A stretch of 64,000 nt of DNA from Knoellia koreensis (GCF_013041615.1 NZ_JABEPQ010000001.1:736976-800975), one strand, 5' to 3'; shown: positions 1 to 8,749, counted from the first letter of the stretch. The notes: a model not told the origin generated them from the letters alone. Translations and numbers: made by a program.

Positions 1-583
1 AGTCGAACTGGGGAGTGTTCAGGGCCGGCATCTGCACCATCGTGATGCGCACGTGGGAGCGGTCGTGCAGGAGCTCGCACCGCACTGACTCGGTGAAGCC
101 CTGGATGGCGTGCTTGGCGCCGCAGTAGACGCTCTGCAGTGGGATCCCGCGGTAGGCCAGGGCCGAACCGACCTGAACGATGACCCCGCGATCGCGAGGG
201 ACCATGTGCCGCAACGCTTCTCGGGTGCCCCAGACGAACCCGAGGTAGGTGACCTCGGTCGCCCGGCGGAACTCCTCCGGCGTGACCTGGGTGAACGGCG
301 CGAATACCGACGCGAAGGCCACGTTGACCCACACGTCCACCGGTCCGAGCTCGCGTTCCACGCGCTGCGCGGCCGCCTCGACGGCGTCCGCATCGGCGAC
401 GTCGACGCTGATCGGCAGCGCCGTGCCACCGGCGTCCCGGACCTCGCCGGCCGCGCCGTCCAGTCCCTCGACTCCCCGTGCCAACAGCGCCACCGCTGCA
501 CCCGTCCGGGCGAACTCGACCGCGGTCGCCCTGCCGACGCCTGCGCTGGCACCGGTCACGACGACCACCTTGCGGGGGCTCAC
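1..583 (-). CDS. SDR family oxidoreductase (3' end outside window)
   Basis: Short-chain dehydrogenase with a Rossmann fold; substrate unknown. The N-terminus has the cofactor motif TGASAGVG and the later part has the catalytic pair YCGAK within the stretch around AYRGIPLQSVYCGAKHA. About 194 residues are visible; related actinobacterial proteins usually run past 300. The usual NNAG-type motif reads NVAF here. GTG start at 583-581 overlaps the stop of the upstream GH13 gene (GTGA), so the two are probably co-translated. It is the last visible gene of the sigma factor-GH13-SDR operon. The family call is firm; the role is not. Confidence 0.85.
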   Translation of the reverse strand, partial: MSPRKVVVVTGASAGVGRATAVEFARTGAAVALLARGVEGLDGAAGEVRDAGGTALPISVDVADADAVEAAAQRVERELGPVDVWVNVAFASVFAPFTQVTPEEFRRATEVTYLGFVWGTREALRHMVPRDRGVIVQVGSALAYRGIPLQSVYCGAKHAIQGFTESVRCELLHDRSHVRITMVQMPALNTPQFD

Positions 584-2259
584 ACGCCCACCCCGGCAAC
601 GTCCGTCGCGTCGGAGGCGTCGAGCCGCAACCACCGATATCCCCACGGTTCCAACGGGATCCGGCTCGGACTTGCCTTGGCCTCGCCCCCGGGGCTGAGC
701 AGGTCGACGACGGTCTCGGAGTCCAGGTCGACCCCCGCCGAGGCGTCGGGAACCCTCCGCTCGGACACGTTGTGGAACGTCACGACTCGCTGCCCGAGCC
801 AGGTCGAACGCAGGCCGAGCACCGAGTCCTCGGCCGTCGGCAGCACCTCTGTGGCGCCGAACCCGATCTCCGCGCACTCGCGTCGGACGTGGACCAGCTG
901 ACGGGTGGCCTCCAGCAACGAACCGGCCACGTGCCGCTGGGCGGCGACCGACGCGCCCTCCCGGACATTCCCGGCACGCCTCGCCCAGCGGTGCGGCGAC
1001 GCGTCGGAGAAGCCCCCGTCATCCTCCTCCGTCCACCGCATCGGCACCCGAGTCGCGAGCCGGCCCGGCAGCTCCAGGTCGTCGGCCAGCCCGACCTCGT
1101 CGCCGTACTGCAGCACGGGAACCCCGGGGATCGCGTGGACGAGTGAGTGCACCAGTCGGATGCGGTCGTCGTCGTGGCGCAGCAGCGATGCGAGGCGACG
1201 TCGCAGCCCGCGCCCGTAGATCCACCCCACCCCGTCGGGCGCGAACACCGCCCGCACCTGCTCGACCTCGTCGGCGGTGAGCACCTGTTCGAGGGTGAGC
1301 TCGTCGTGGGTACGGGCGAACACGGCATACGAGCAGGAGTCCGGCACGTCGGGGCGTGCCCGGATGGCCCGCTCAAGGGGTGCCGCACTCCCCTGCGCCA
1401 GCCCCAGCCACACGGCGCCCTGCACCGCGAAGTCGAACAGCAGCTGCACCTCCGACTCGTCGTGTGGACAGTTGGGGTCGCCGAAGAACGCCCGCTGCTC
1501 GTCCGGCGGCAGGTTGGCCTCGCCGAGCAGCACCGCGTCGCCGCGGCGCCGGCTGAGGAAGTCGCGGACCGTGCGCAGGTCGCGGTGGCGTCGCCGGCCG
1601 TCGTCACCGCGGCCGGGCTTGTCGATGAGGAACGGCAGGGAGTCGACGCGGAAACCGTCGAGCCCCAGCTCGAGCCAGAACCCGATGACCTTGTGGATCT
1701 CGTCGTGCACCTGCGGGGTCCCGAACGCGAGGTCGGGCTGGAAGTCGTGGTACCGGTGGAAGTACCACTCCCCGGCCTCCTCGTCGAAGGTCCACGTCTC
1801 CTTCTGCTCTCCCGGGAAGATCGGCTCCGGTCGGTCGCTCGGGGGTGGCTGCTCGCGCGACCAGACGTAGTAGCCGCGCCGCGGGCTGCGCGCGTCGGAC
1901 CGGGCTTCGCGGAACCACGGGTGCTCGTCGCTCGTGTGGTTGACGACGAGGTCCATGACGACGCGTATGCCGTGGTCGTGCGCCGTGCGCACCATCTCCA
2001 CCAGGTCGCCGGCCGTGCCGAGCCTGGGATCGACCCCGTAGTAGTCGGCCACGTCGTACCCGTCGTCCCTCATCGGCGACGGGTGGAACGGCGTGAGCCA
2101 CAGGCAGCCGATGCCCAGCTCGCGCAGGTACGACATCCGCCGGGTCAGCCCGGTGAAGTCGCCCCAGCCGTCACCGTCGGAGTCGCTGTAGGTCTTGACG
2201 TCGAGTGCGTACCAGACCGTGTTGCGCCACCAAGCATCGCTGACTGCCTTGTCCGCCAT
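580..2259 (-). CDS. GH13 alpha-amylase family enzyme, trehalose-synthase-like
   Basis: A 559-residue cytosolic-looking glycoside hydrolase family 13 protein with no signal peptide. The TIM-barrel signatures are present: GDGWGDF near residue 30, the DLVVNH region near 103-108, nucleophile Asp206 in DGFRVD, acid/base Glu247 in LLGEAN, and transition-state Asp319 in RTHDE. Overall sequence resembles trehalose synthase (maltose alpha-D-glucosyltransferase) and related intracellular enzymes, so interconversion of maltose-type sugars and trehalose is the likely role; a plain alpha-glucosidase is also possible. It starts 6 bases after the sigma-factor stop, and its stop overlaps the SDR start, indicating one operon. 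The link to a stress-type sigma factor fits an osmolyte role (inference). Confidence 0.85.
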   Translation of the reverse strand: MADKAVSDAWWRNTVWYALDVKTYSDSDGDGWGDFTGLTRRMSYLRELGIGCLWLTPFHPSPMRDDGYDVADYYGVDPRLGTAGDLVEMVRTAHDHGIRVVMDLVVNHTSDEHPWFREARSDARSPRRGYYVWSREQPPPSDRPEPIFPGEQKETWTFDEEAGEWYFHRYHDFQPDLAFGTPQVHDEIHKVIGFWLELGLDGFRVDSLPFLIDKPGRGDDGRRRHRDLRTVRDFLSRRRGDAVLLGEANLPPDEQRAFFGDPNCPHDESEVQLLFDFAVQGAVWLGLAQGSAAPLERAIRARPDVPDSCSYAVFARTHDELTLEQVLTADEVEQVRAVFAPDGVGWIYGRGLRRRLASLLRHDDDRIRLVHSLVHAIPGVPVLQYGDEVGLADDLELPGRLATRVPMRWTEEDDGGFSDASPHRWARRAGNVREGASVAAQRHVAGSLLEATRQLVHVRRECAEIGFGATEVLPTAEDSVLGLRSTWLGQRVVTFHNVSERRVPDASAGVDLDSETVVDLLSPGGEAKASPSRIPLEPWGYRWLRLDASDATDVAGVGV

Positions 2260-2265
2260 GGGATC

Positions 2266-3051
2266 TCAGGCCGCCTCCTCGGTGTCGACGAGGGTGTGGC
2301 GCAGTCGCTCGAGGATGCCGGTCAGCAGTCGCGAGACCTGCATCTGGCTCACCCCGATCTCGGCCCCGATCTCGGCCTGGGTCCGCTCCTCCACGAACCG
2401 CAGGTGCAGGATCCGCTGCTCGCGGTCGGTCAGCTGCAGCAGGGCGGAGTGCAGCGCGTGGCGGGTCACGACCGCCTCCATCTCGTCGCGCTCGTCCGGC
2501 ACCTGCAGCGGCAGGCCGTCGGCGCCACCGGACTCCAGCGAGGTCGTGCGGTAGACCCGGGTCGCGGTTCGAGCAGAGTCCAGCAGGGACGGCGTCGCAC
2601 CGACAGCGGCGGCGATCTCGGCCTCGGTGGGCTCGCGCATCAGCTCATGCCGCAGCCGCTCGTGCGTGGTCGCGATGGCGGCACGCGCCTCCTGCAGCCG
2701 TCGCGGCGGTCGCACGGCCCAGCCGTGGTCGCGGAAGTGTCGCTTGAGCTCACCCAGCACGGTGGGGACGGCGTATGCCGCGAACGCGTTCCCCTTGTCG
2801 CTGTTGTAGCCGCGAATCGCCTTGACCAGGGCCAACCGGGCCACCTGGGTGAGGTCGTCCTGGTCGATGCCGCGACCGCGGTACCGGCGCGCCGCGCTGT
2901 CGGCCATGTCGAGGGTGAGCGTCACGAGCTCCTGCTCGAGCGCGCGCCGCGCTGCGGATCGCTTGCACCGGCCCAGCTCGTCGAGCAACTGCTCGACTCG
3001 GTCGGTCGAGGTGAGGGCAGAGGGGTCAGCAAAAGTCGTGCGGGGCTCCAT
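2266..3051 (-). CDS. RNA polymerase sigma factor, SigB/SigF/SigG family
   Basis: A 261-residue group 3 sigma-70 factor. Region 2 lies at about residues 60-112 (DDLTQVARLALVKAIRGYN), region 3 follows, and region 4 near the C-terminus has the helix-turn-helix TQAEIGAEIGVSQMQVSRLL. This layout is that of the stress and development sigma factors of Gram-positives. ATG at 3051 was chosen because GAAGGA sits about 8 bases upstream; a longer reading frame to 3144 lacks a ribosome site. No anti-sigma or antagonist gene is adjacent. Several promoters in this window match what this family recognises (GTTT-N15-GGGTA), so local genes may be its targets (inference). Confidence 0.9.
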   Translation of the reverse strand: MEPRTTFADPSALTSTDRVEQLLDELGRCKRSAARRALEQELVTLTLDMADSAARRYRGRGIDQDDLTQVARLALVKAIRGYNSDKGNAFAAYAVPTVLGELKRHFRDHGWAVRPPRRLQEARAAIATTHERLRHELMREPTEAEIAAAVGATPSLLDSARTATRVYRTTSLESGGADGLPLQVPDERDEMEAVVTRHALHSALLQLTDREQRILHLRFVEERTQAEIGAEIGVSQMQVSRLLTGILERLRHTLVDTEEAA

Positions 3052-3165
3052 GTCGTCGTCCTTCTCGGAAGAGGATCGGGCCCCGCTTTTGGACCTGTCA
3101 CCACGTGGTTCCCTCAGACAAACACGACGAATCGGACCTCGCAACCCGTGCAGCGAACTTTGTCC

Positions 3166-4029
3166 TCAGCCCTGCCTCGCCGACGTGGCGATCCCGTCGA
3201 GGATGTGCCGTTGCGCGAAGGCGAACGCGATGATCATGGGCAGCGTCGCGATCAACGTGGCCGCCATCGCGATCTCCCAGTGGTACTCCCCGCTCAGGGC
3301 ATAGGAGTCGATGATCTGCTTGAGCCCGCGGGGCATGGTGAAGTACTCCGGCGTCTGCAGGTAGATCAACGGCTTCATGAGGTCCGACCAGCTCGCCTTG
3401 AGCTCGAAGACGAAGACGATGACCAGCGCGGGGCGGCACAGCGGCAGCGCGATCCGCCGGAACAGCCCGAAGTAGCCGCACCCATCGACCCGCGCTGCCT
3501 CGAACAGCTCGCGTGGCACGCCCAAGAAGAACTGGCGCAGCAGGAAGATGTAGAACGCCGTCCCGAAGAGGTTCTGGCCCCAGAGCGGCACCTGGGTGTC
3601 GACGAGGCCGATGCGGTTCCAGATCAGGTAGACCGGGATCATCGTCACCGCGCCCGGCAGCATCATCGTGGACAGCACCAGCCCGAACAGCAGCCCGCGG
3701 AACCGGAACCGGAAGTAGGCGAACCCGAACGCCACGAGCGCACTCGAGATGGTCACGGCCGTCGCCGCCATGATGCCGACCGTGACCGAGTTGAGGAGCC
3801 AGCGCAGCACCGGTCCGGCCTGCCACACCTCGACGAAGTTCGACCACTGCACGTGCCGGGGGATCAGCCGGTTGTCGAAGACCTCCGACTTCGGCTTGAG
3901 GGACGCGCTCACCAACCACAGCAACGGATAGACGAACGCGGCCGTCGCCGCGAGGAGCACGACGAGGTATGCCGCGTGAGCCAGCCGGGGCGCGAGTCGC
4001 GGGCTCGGTGCCAGACCGGGCCCGCTCAC
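3166..4029 (-). CDS. Carbohydrate ABC transporter permease (MalG type)
   Basis: A 287-residue inner-membrane permease with about six transmembrane segments, CUT1 family. The EAA loop that docks the ATPase is visible as EAARVDGCGYFGLFRRIALP. It pairs with the permease encoded just upstream and the binding protein before that. GTG start at 4029 overlaps the upstream stop (GTGA). No ATPase gene is present in the locus, as is common in actinobacteria where a shared MsiK-type ATPase serves many transporters. The sugar is unknown. The 114 bases to the sigma gene separate the two operons. Confidence 0.92.
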   Translation of the reverse strand: MSGPGLAPSPRLAPRLAHAAYLVVLLAATAAFVYPLLWLVSASLKPKSEVFDNRLIPRHVQWSNFVEVWQAGPVLRWLLNSVTVGIMAATAVTISSALVAFGFAYFRFRFRGLLFGLVLSTMMLPGAVTMIPVYLIWNRIGLVDTQVPLWGQNLFGTAFYIFLLRQFFLGVPRELFEAARVDGCGYFGLFRRIALPLCRPALVIVFVFELKASWSDLMKPLIYLQTPEYFTMPRGLKQIIDSYALSGEYHWEIAMAATLIATLPMIIAFAFAQRHILDGIATSARQG

Positions 4030-5033
4030 CGCTGGTCCCCTTCGTAGTGGACGAACCGGTTGCCGACACGCAGCTGCACGAGCGTGATGAGCAGGATGAT
4101 GACGAACAGCAGCCACGCCATCGCCGACGCGTAGCCCATCTTGAAGTACTGGAACGCGTTCTGGAACAGGTAGACCATGAAGACGAGGGACTCGTCGGAG
4201 GCCGTCGCCTTCTGCTGCGGCCCATAGAACATCGTGTACGCCTGGTCGAACATCTGAAGCGCCGCAATGGTGTTCGTGATGACGGTGAAGAACACCGCGC
4301 CCGAGATCATCGGCAACGTGACGTGGAAGAACCGCCGCACCGGCCCCGCCCCGTCGAGCTGCGCCGCCTCGTAGAGCTGCCGCGGCACGTTCTTGATCGC
4401 GGCCAGGTAGATGACGATCGTGCCGCCCATTGACCACAGGCTCACCATCGCCAGGGACGGCTTGAGCCAGTTGGGGTCGGTGGTCCAGTTGGGGCCGTCG
4501 ATGCCGAACCAGCCGAGCACGGTGTTGACCAGGCCCGTCTGCCCGTTGAGCAGCAACAGGAACAGGGCTGCGGCCGCGACTGCCGGCGTCATCTCGGGCA
4601 GGTAGAACGCTGTCCGGAAGAAGCCACTCGCGCGGCCCACGCGCGCCAGCAGCATCGCCAGCCCGAGCGCGACGCACGTCCCGACGGGGACGAACAACGC
4701 GGCATACACGAAGGTGTTGAGGAGGGACTGCGCGACGCGGGGGTCCTCGAGCAGCTGGCGGTAGTTGTCGGCGCCGACGCCGCGTGTCTGCCCCACCAGG
4801 GAGTAGTCCGTGAACGACAGGACGAGGCTGGCCAGCATCGGGCCGGCCGTGAAGACGAGGAACCCGACCACCCACGGCGCAATGAACATCCACGCCGCGC
4901 GCGTCTCCCGCGCCTGGTTGGACTGCCCTCGACGACCACCGCGCGCAGCCAGCCTGCCCGGGAGCGGTAACGAGGCGCGCGAGCGACCATGCGCTTCGCC
5001 GAGCGACTCGCGCGGCGCCAGCAGCTCACCCAC
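4026..5033 (-). CDS. Carbohydrate ABC transporter permease (MalF/UgpA type)
   Basis: A 335-residue membrane permease with a basic cytoplasmic N-terminus, then about six transmembrane segments starting around AAWMFIAPWVVGFLVF, and an EAA loop reading YEAAQLDGAGPVRRFFHVTLP. The start was set at GTG 5033-5031, which overlaps the binding-protein stop by 8 bases; longer reading frames run deep into the upstream gene. It forms the transmembrane channel with the downstream permease. Confidence 0.88.
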   Translation of the reverse strand: MGELLAPRESLGEAHGRSRASLPLPGRLAARGGRRGQSNQARETRAAWMFIAPWVVGFLVFTAGPMLASLVLSFTDYSLVGQTRGVGADNYRQLLEDPRVAQSLLNTFVYAALFVPVGTCVALGLAMLLARVGRASGFFRTAFYLPEMTPAVAAAALFLLLLNGQTGLVNTVLGWFGIDGPNWTTDPNWLKPSLAMVSLWSMGGTIVIYLAAIKNVPRQLYEAAQLDGAGPVRRFFHVTLPMISGAVFFTVITNTIAALQMFDQAYTMFYGPQQKATASDESLVFMVYLFQNAFQYFKMGYASAMAWLLFVIILLITLVQLRVGNRFVHYEGDQR

Positions 5034-6417
5034 GGTTGGCCTTGTCGAACGCGGTCTTGGCCTCCTCCTGGGCGCGGTCGAGTGCCTGTTGTGCTGGCTG
5101 ACCACCCAGCGCACGCGCGACGGCGCTCTTCCACGCCGCGTCGATCTCGGCGCCGGCCGGGGAGGGGTTGAGGGCCGTCGCCTTGTCGAGCGTGCCGTAG
5201 AACGTCTTGATGGCCTGGTCGAAGCCGGGGTTGGGAGCAGTGGTGAGGTACTTGTCGCGGATCTGGTCGTCGGCCGCCTTGTTGGCGGTGAACAGGCCGG
5301 TGAAGAAGCTCTTGTCCTGCTTGACCTTGGCCATCCGAGCCTCGGCTGCCTTCATCCACGTGTCCGTCGACGTCATCGTCTTCATCCACGCACAGGCTGC
5401 CTTGGGATTCTTGGCACCCTTGGGGATGGCCCAGGTCGAGCCGCCGAGGGTGCTGACCTGGGCGCCCTCTCGGTTGGTGACGGGCGTGGCCGCGAGCTGG
5501 AGCCCTGCGGGGATGGAGTCGCGCAGCACGTTGACGTACCAGTTCTCCATGGGGAAGGCCGTGATCGTGCCCTTGGTGAGCGGGTTGGTGTCACCGAAGA
5601 TGTCGAAGGAGTCGCGGAACGCCTTGAAGTTGGTCCAGCCGCCCTGGTCCTTGACGAGCTTCACCGCGTAGTCGAGGGCTTCGACCGCCTTGGGGTCGTT
5701 GAGGTTCGGGGAGCCGTCGTCCTTGACCAGGGTGGCTCCGTTGATCTGCGCCCAGAGGGGGAACGAGTCGGGCAGCTTCGGGTCGTAGCCGACGCGCTTG
5801 ATCTTGCTGCCGGACTGCTCGTAGAGCTTCTTTGCGGTCTGCTCCAACGCGTTCCAGTCCTTGGTCTGGATCTGCGCGGGGTCGATGCCGGCCGCCTTGA
5901 GCGACTTGGCGTCGACCAGGTTGACCGCGACGATGTAGAACTCAGGGATCCCGTAGACGGTGTCCTTGAACGTCACTGACTGCACCGCGGCCGGGCGGTA
6001 CTGCCCCATGTCGATCGACTGGCCCTTGACGCAGTCGGTCAGCGGTTGCACCACGCCTTTGGCTGCGTAGGTACCGATGAGCTGGCGGTCCATGTAGACC
6101 AGGTCGGGTGGGTTGCCGCTCGAGAGCGCGGTGAGGAACTGCTGCGCGTCGAACTCGCCCTTGTTCTGGGCCACCTCCACCTTGGGGTATGCCGCCTTGA
6201 AGGCGGCGATGCGCGACTGGCCCACCTCGTCCTCGCCGCCGAAACCCATGATCGACAGGCGACCCGACGGCATACCGCTCATGGCACCTCCCGACGAGCC
6301 TCCCGAACTGCCGTCGTCGCCGCCGCCCGAATCCTTCGACCCGACCCCCGCGCACGCGGTGAGGGTCAGGACCCCCGCCAGGGCGAGTGCTGCCGTGGTC
6401 GTGCTGCGTCGAGACAT
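5026..6417 (-). CDS. Extracellular sugar-binding lipoprotein of ABC transporter
   Basis: A 463-residue CUT1 solute-binding protein. The N-terminus is a lipoprotein signal peptide with lipobox LTAC (Cys22), followed by a Gly/Ser-rich linker, so the mature protein is tethered to the outer face of the membrane. ATG at 6417 has GGGAGGTGGAG upstream; an in-frame codon at 6444 is less likely. It leads the three-gene transporter operon. Upstream are two LacI-type operator-like sites and a SigF-type promoter, so control by sugar and stress is likely. Ligand unknown. Confidence 0.92.
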   Translation of the reverse strand: MSRRSTTTAALALAGVLTLTACAGVGSKDSGGGDDGSSGGSSGGAMSGMPSGRLSIMGFGGEDEVGQSRIAAFKAAYPKVEVAQNKGEFDAQQFLTALSSGNPPDLVYMDRQLIGTYAAKGVVQPLTDCVKGQSIDMGQYRPAAVQSVTFKDTVYGIPEFYIVAVNLVDAKSLKAAGIDPAQIQTKDWNALEQTAKKLYEQSGSKIKRVGYDPKLPDSFPLWAQINGATLVKDDGSPNLNDPKAVEALDYAVKLVKDQGGWTNFKAFRDSFDIFGDTNPLTKGTITAFPMENWYVNVLRDSIPAGLQLAATPVTNREGAQVSTLGGSTWAIPKGAKNPKAACAWMKTMTSTDTWMKAAEARMAKVKQDKSFFTGLFTANKAADDQIRDKYLTTAPNPGFDQAIKTFYGTLDKATALNPSPAGAEIDAAWKSAVARALGGQPAQQALDRAQEEAKTAFDKANRG

Positions 6418-6456
6418 GAGCTCCACCTCCCGGCGCCCTGCCACGGTGGCGGCGCC

Positions 6457-6470
6457 GAGAAGCGTTTACC
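6457..6470 (-). promoter_or_regulatory. LacI-type operator-like site 1
   Basis: On the minus strand the bases read GGTAAACGCTTCTC, with the central CG and A/T-rich flanks typical of LacI-family operators. It overlaps the -10 of the candidate SigF-type promoter, a placement suited to repression. Inferred from pattern only. Confidence 0.4.
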
Positions 6471-6490
6471 CGCCCGTCAGCCGGAGAAAC
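6466..6490 (-). promoter_or_regulatory. SigB/SigF-type promoter candidate for the ABC transporter operon
   Basis: Minus strand: GTTT at 6490-6487, 15-base spacer, GGGTAA at 6471-6466. The spacing equals that of the two better matches upstream of the 12837 and 22204 genes. It would give a leader of about 40 bases before the ATG at 6417. Confidence 0.45.
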
Positions 6491-6497
6491 GGTTCTC
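6484..6497 (-). promoter_or_regulatory. LacI-type operator-like site 2
   Basis: GAGAACCGTTTCTC on the minus strand: a near-palindrome with arms GAGAA/TTCTC around a central CCGT. It lies 27 bases upstream of site 1, overlapping the -35 region. The pair suggests cooperative repressor binding. Confidence 0.4.
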
Positions 6498-6507
6498 GGT
6501 GGAGAAG

Positions 6508-7470
6508 TCAGGAAGGGGCGCTCGTCAGCTCCGGCAGCACCTCACGCCCATAGAAGTCGATCATGTCGGCGTACGCCGGGCCCATGTTGGCGACGTAGAC
6601 GGTGTCGAAACCCGCCTCCACGAAGGGCGCGATGGCCTCGACGTGGTCCTTGACGTCGTTCCCGGCGGCGACGGACGAGGCCGTCGACTCCCGGGTCACC
6701 AGGGTCGAGGCCTGCTCGAAGTGCTGGGGCGAGGGCAGCACCTGGGCGAGCTCCCCGGGCAGGCCCTGGTTGGCCCACAGCCGGTGCGCCGTCTCGACGC
6801 CCTCTTCCTTCGTGGGCGCCCAGGCCACCTTGGTCATCGCGACGGCAGGGGCGTCCGCGCCCTTGGCCGCACGGAACGCGCGAACCGACTCGGCGTCGGG
6901 CTGGGTCGTGATGAAGCCGTCCCCGATCCGGATGGCGACCTCGAGCGCCCTGGGCCCGAAGGCGGACACGTAGACAGGCGGTGCCTGGTCGAGTGTGTAG
7001 AGCCGGGCCGTGTCCACGGTGTAGTGCCTGCCCCGGTGCGACACGACCTCTCCGCCGAACAGCTCACGGATCACCCCGACCGCTTCCTCGAGCATCTCCA
7101 GCCGCTCGGCCGCATGGGGCCACGGGCCACCGAGGATGTGCTCGTTGAGCGCCTCGCCCGACCCGACGCCCAGCACGAAGCGGCCGTCGAGCATCACCGA
7201 GGAGGTGGCGGCGGCCTGCGCCACGACCGCAGGGTGGACCCGCACGGTCGGGCACGTCACGGCGGTGAGCACGGGCAGCGAACAGGCCTGCGACAGGGCA
7301 CCGATCACCGACCACACGAAGGGACTCTGGCCCTGCGCGTCGTTCCACGGGTGGTAGTGGTCGCTGATGCACAGCGCCTCGAAACCGGCCTCCTGCGCCA
7401 GCACTGCCTGCTCGACCAGCTGGTGCGGCAAGTACTCCTCGCTGGACAGGAAATAGCCGAACCGCGTCAC
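6508..7470 (-). CDS. F420-dependent LLM-class oxidoreductase (G6PDH-like)
   Basis: A 320-residue luciferase-like TIM-barrel protein. The N-terminus (MTRFGYFLSSEEYLP) and the SDHYHPW motif near residue 40 are typical of F420-dependent glucose-6-phosphate dehydrogenase and its TIGR03557-type paralogues. It would transfer hydride between an alcohol or hemiacetal substrate and deazaflavin F420; the substrate here is unknown. Its ATG (7470) overlaps the stop of the upstream whiB gene, so expression should follow whiB. Confidence 0.85.
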   Translation of the reverse strand: MTRFGYFLSSEEYLPHQLVEQAVLAQEAGFEALCISDHYHPWNDAQGQSPFVWSVIGALSQACSLPVLTAVTCPTVRVHPAVVAQAAATSSVMLDGRFVLGVGSGEALNEHILGGPWPHAAERLEMLEEAVGVIRELFGGEVVSHRGRHYTVDTARLYTLDQAPPVYVSAFGPRALEVAIRIGDGFITTQPDAESVRAFRAAKGADAPAVAMTKVAWAPTKEEGVETAHRLWANQGLPGELAQVLPSPQHFEQASTLVTRESTASSVAAGNDVKDHVEAIAPFVEAGFDTVYVANMGPAYADMIDFYGREVLPELTSAPS

Positions 7471-7802
7471 GAAGCCGCCTCCAACGGGGTCGGCGTCAGG
7501 GCGGGTGCCGGGGCGAACACGGGGAACGGGGCCACCCCGGCGCGGATCTCAGCGCGCTCATGGGCGGTGGTGCCGCCCCACACGCCGTAGTCCTCGGCGG
7601 CGAGCGCGTGCCGCAGGCACTGCTGGATCACCGGACAGCGGTGGCACACCTCCTTGGCGGCGCGTTCCTGGCGCTCGCGCCGCCCACCGCGGGAGTTCTC
7701 CATGTCGAAGAACTCCTCCACCGGCAACGCGCGGCACAGGGCGTGGTCCTGCCACTCGTACTCGTCGATCAGCGGCTTGGGCAGTCGTACTGGCTTGCGC
7801 AT
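7467..7802 (-). CDS. WhiB-family iron-sulfur transcriptional regulator
   Basis: A 111-residue Wbl protein. Four cluster-binding cysteines follow the family pattern: Cys23, then Cys53-x2-Cys56-x5-Cys62, followed by the G-[VI]-W-G-G turn at 73-77 and a short basic tail. Family members bind a 4Fe-4S cluster and usually act with the principal sigma factor. ATG at 7802 has GAAGGGGGATGAC just upstream; an in-frame codon at 7835 is unlikely. The leader contains a weak SigF-type promoter. The stop overlaps the start of the F420 oxidoreductase. Confidence 0.93.
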   Translation of the reverse strand: MRKPVRLPKPLIDEYEWQDHALCRALPVEEFFDMENSRGGRRERQERAAKEVCHRCPVIQQCLRHALAAEDYGVWGGTTAHERAEIRAGVAPFPVFAPAPALTPTPLEAAS

Positions 7803-7860
7803 GTCATCCCCCTTCGGGGTGCGTGCCGAGGGCATGGGGTTCAGCCGTCAACCGATGACG

Positions 7861-7885
7861 TGCCCCACCGCCACGCTCCCCAAAC
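7861..7885 (-). promoter_or_regulatory. Weak SigB/SigF-type promoter upstream of whiB
   Basis: Minus strand: GTTT at 7885-7882, 15-base spacer, GGGGCA at 7866-7861. The -10 departs from GGGTAC, but the sequence after it (CGTCATCGGT) is the same as at the 12837 promoter, which supports relatedness. Confidence 0.4.
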
Positions 7886-7944
7886 GTGTGTCTCGCGAGG
7901 GAATGTGGACGACCACGCGCACGGCCACAGGGCCGGTTGGTGGC

Positions 7945-7966
7945 TCGGGCAATCAGGACAGTAGAG
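7945..7966 (+). promoter_or_regulatory. Candidate promoter for the GAF-ANTAR gene at 8042
   Basis: TAGAGT near 7961-7966 fits an actinobacterial -10 box; a TTGGTG-like -35 lies about 19 bases upstream. It would give a leader of about 70 bases. The divergent whiB promoter lies just to the left. Confidence 0.35.
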
Positions 7967-8041
7967 TCCTCCCCGCGGGAGCGTCAGCGGCCAAACCACG
8001 TGCCGGACTGGGCGAGCCGTCGTTCCTTCGGAGCAACCTCG

Positions 8042-8749
8042 ATGAACCCCACTGGACCCTCGGGTGAAGTCGCCGGACCGGGCTTGGCGCGTGAGTTCGC
8101 CGAGCTGGCTCGGGTGCTGCAGGCCGAGAGCGGTCGGCTCGGCACCCTGCAGACGGTGTGCGAGCTCGCCGTGAAGGTCATCGACGCCGACCACGCCTCG
8201 GTGGCGATCAGGCGGGGTGCGGCCTTCCGGACCGTGGCTGCCACCAGCGACGTGCCCGAGCTCGTCGACCGGCTCCAGCTCGAGACGGGCGAGGGTCCTT
8301 CCGTCGACCGCGTCGCCCACGAGTCGCTGGTGAGCGAGGACCTCGCCGCCGAGCCCCGCTGGCCCGACTTCGGCCGACGGGCCGCCGACGAGGCCCACGT
8401 GCGCAGCATGCTGTCCAACCGGCTCTTCGTGCGCGACGGGTCGATCGGGTTGCTCAACGTGTATGCCGCGCGGCCGCAGGCCTTCGACGAACGTGACGTG
8501 GTGGTCGCCGGGGTCTTCGCCGCCCACGCCGCCGTGGCCCTCCAGGCCGCCGAGGAGCAGGAGCGCGCCGACAACCTGGAGATCGCCCTGCGCAACAGCA
8601 GGCGCATCGGCACGGCCATCGGCATCCTCATGCATGAGCGCCGGGTCGACGAGCAGGGTGCGTTCGACCTGCTCCGCCAGCGCAGCCAGCAGACCAACCG
8701 CAAGCTCGCGGACATCGCCGACGAGGTTGTCTACACCGGCACCCTCTGA
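8042..8749 (+). CDS. GAF and ANTAR domain protein (RNA-binding antiterminator type)
   Basis: A 235-residue cytosolic regulator. An N-terminal GAF sensor domain covers about residues 20-165. A C-terminal ANTAR domain follows (RRIGTAIGILMHERRVDEQG, then DLLRQRSQQTNRKLADIAD). ANTAR domains bind paired hexaloop hairpins in nascent RNA and prevent termination. ATG at 8042 has GGAG about 8 bases upstream; the longer frame to 7886 runs through the promoter. It is the first of three such paralogues within 10 kb. Confidence 0.88.
   Translation: MNPTGPSGEVAGPGLAREFAELARVLQAESGRLGTLQTVCELAVKVIDADHASVAIRRGAAFRTVAATSDVPELVDRLQLETGEGPSVDRVAHESLVSEDLAAEPRWPDFGRRAADEAHVRSMLSNRLFVRDGSIGLLNVYAARPQAFDERDVVVAGVFAAHAAVALQAAEEQERADNLEIALRNSRRIGTAIGILMHERRVDEQGAFDLLRQRSQQTNRKLADIADEVVYTGTL

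Noticed and set aside
1147-4047. A 966-codon open frame on the plus strand
   Set aside because: It runs antisense to the GH13, sigma factor and permease genes, whose motifs are clear. It is low-complexity Arg/Val/Pro-rich sequence, a typical high-GC shadow.
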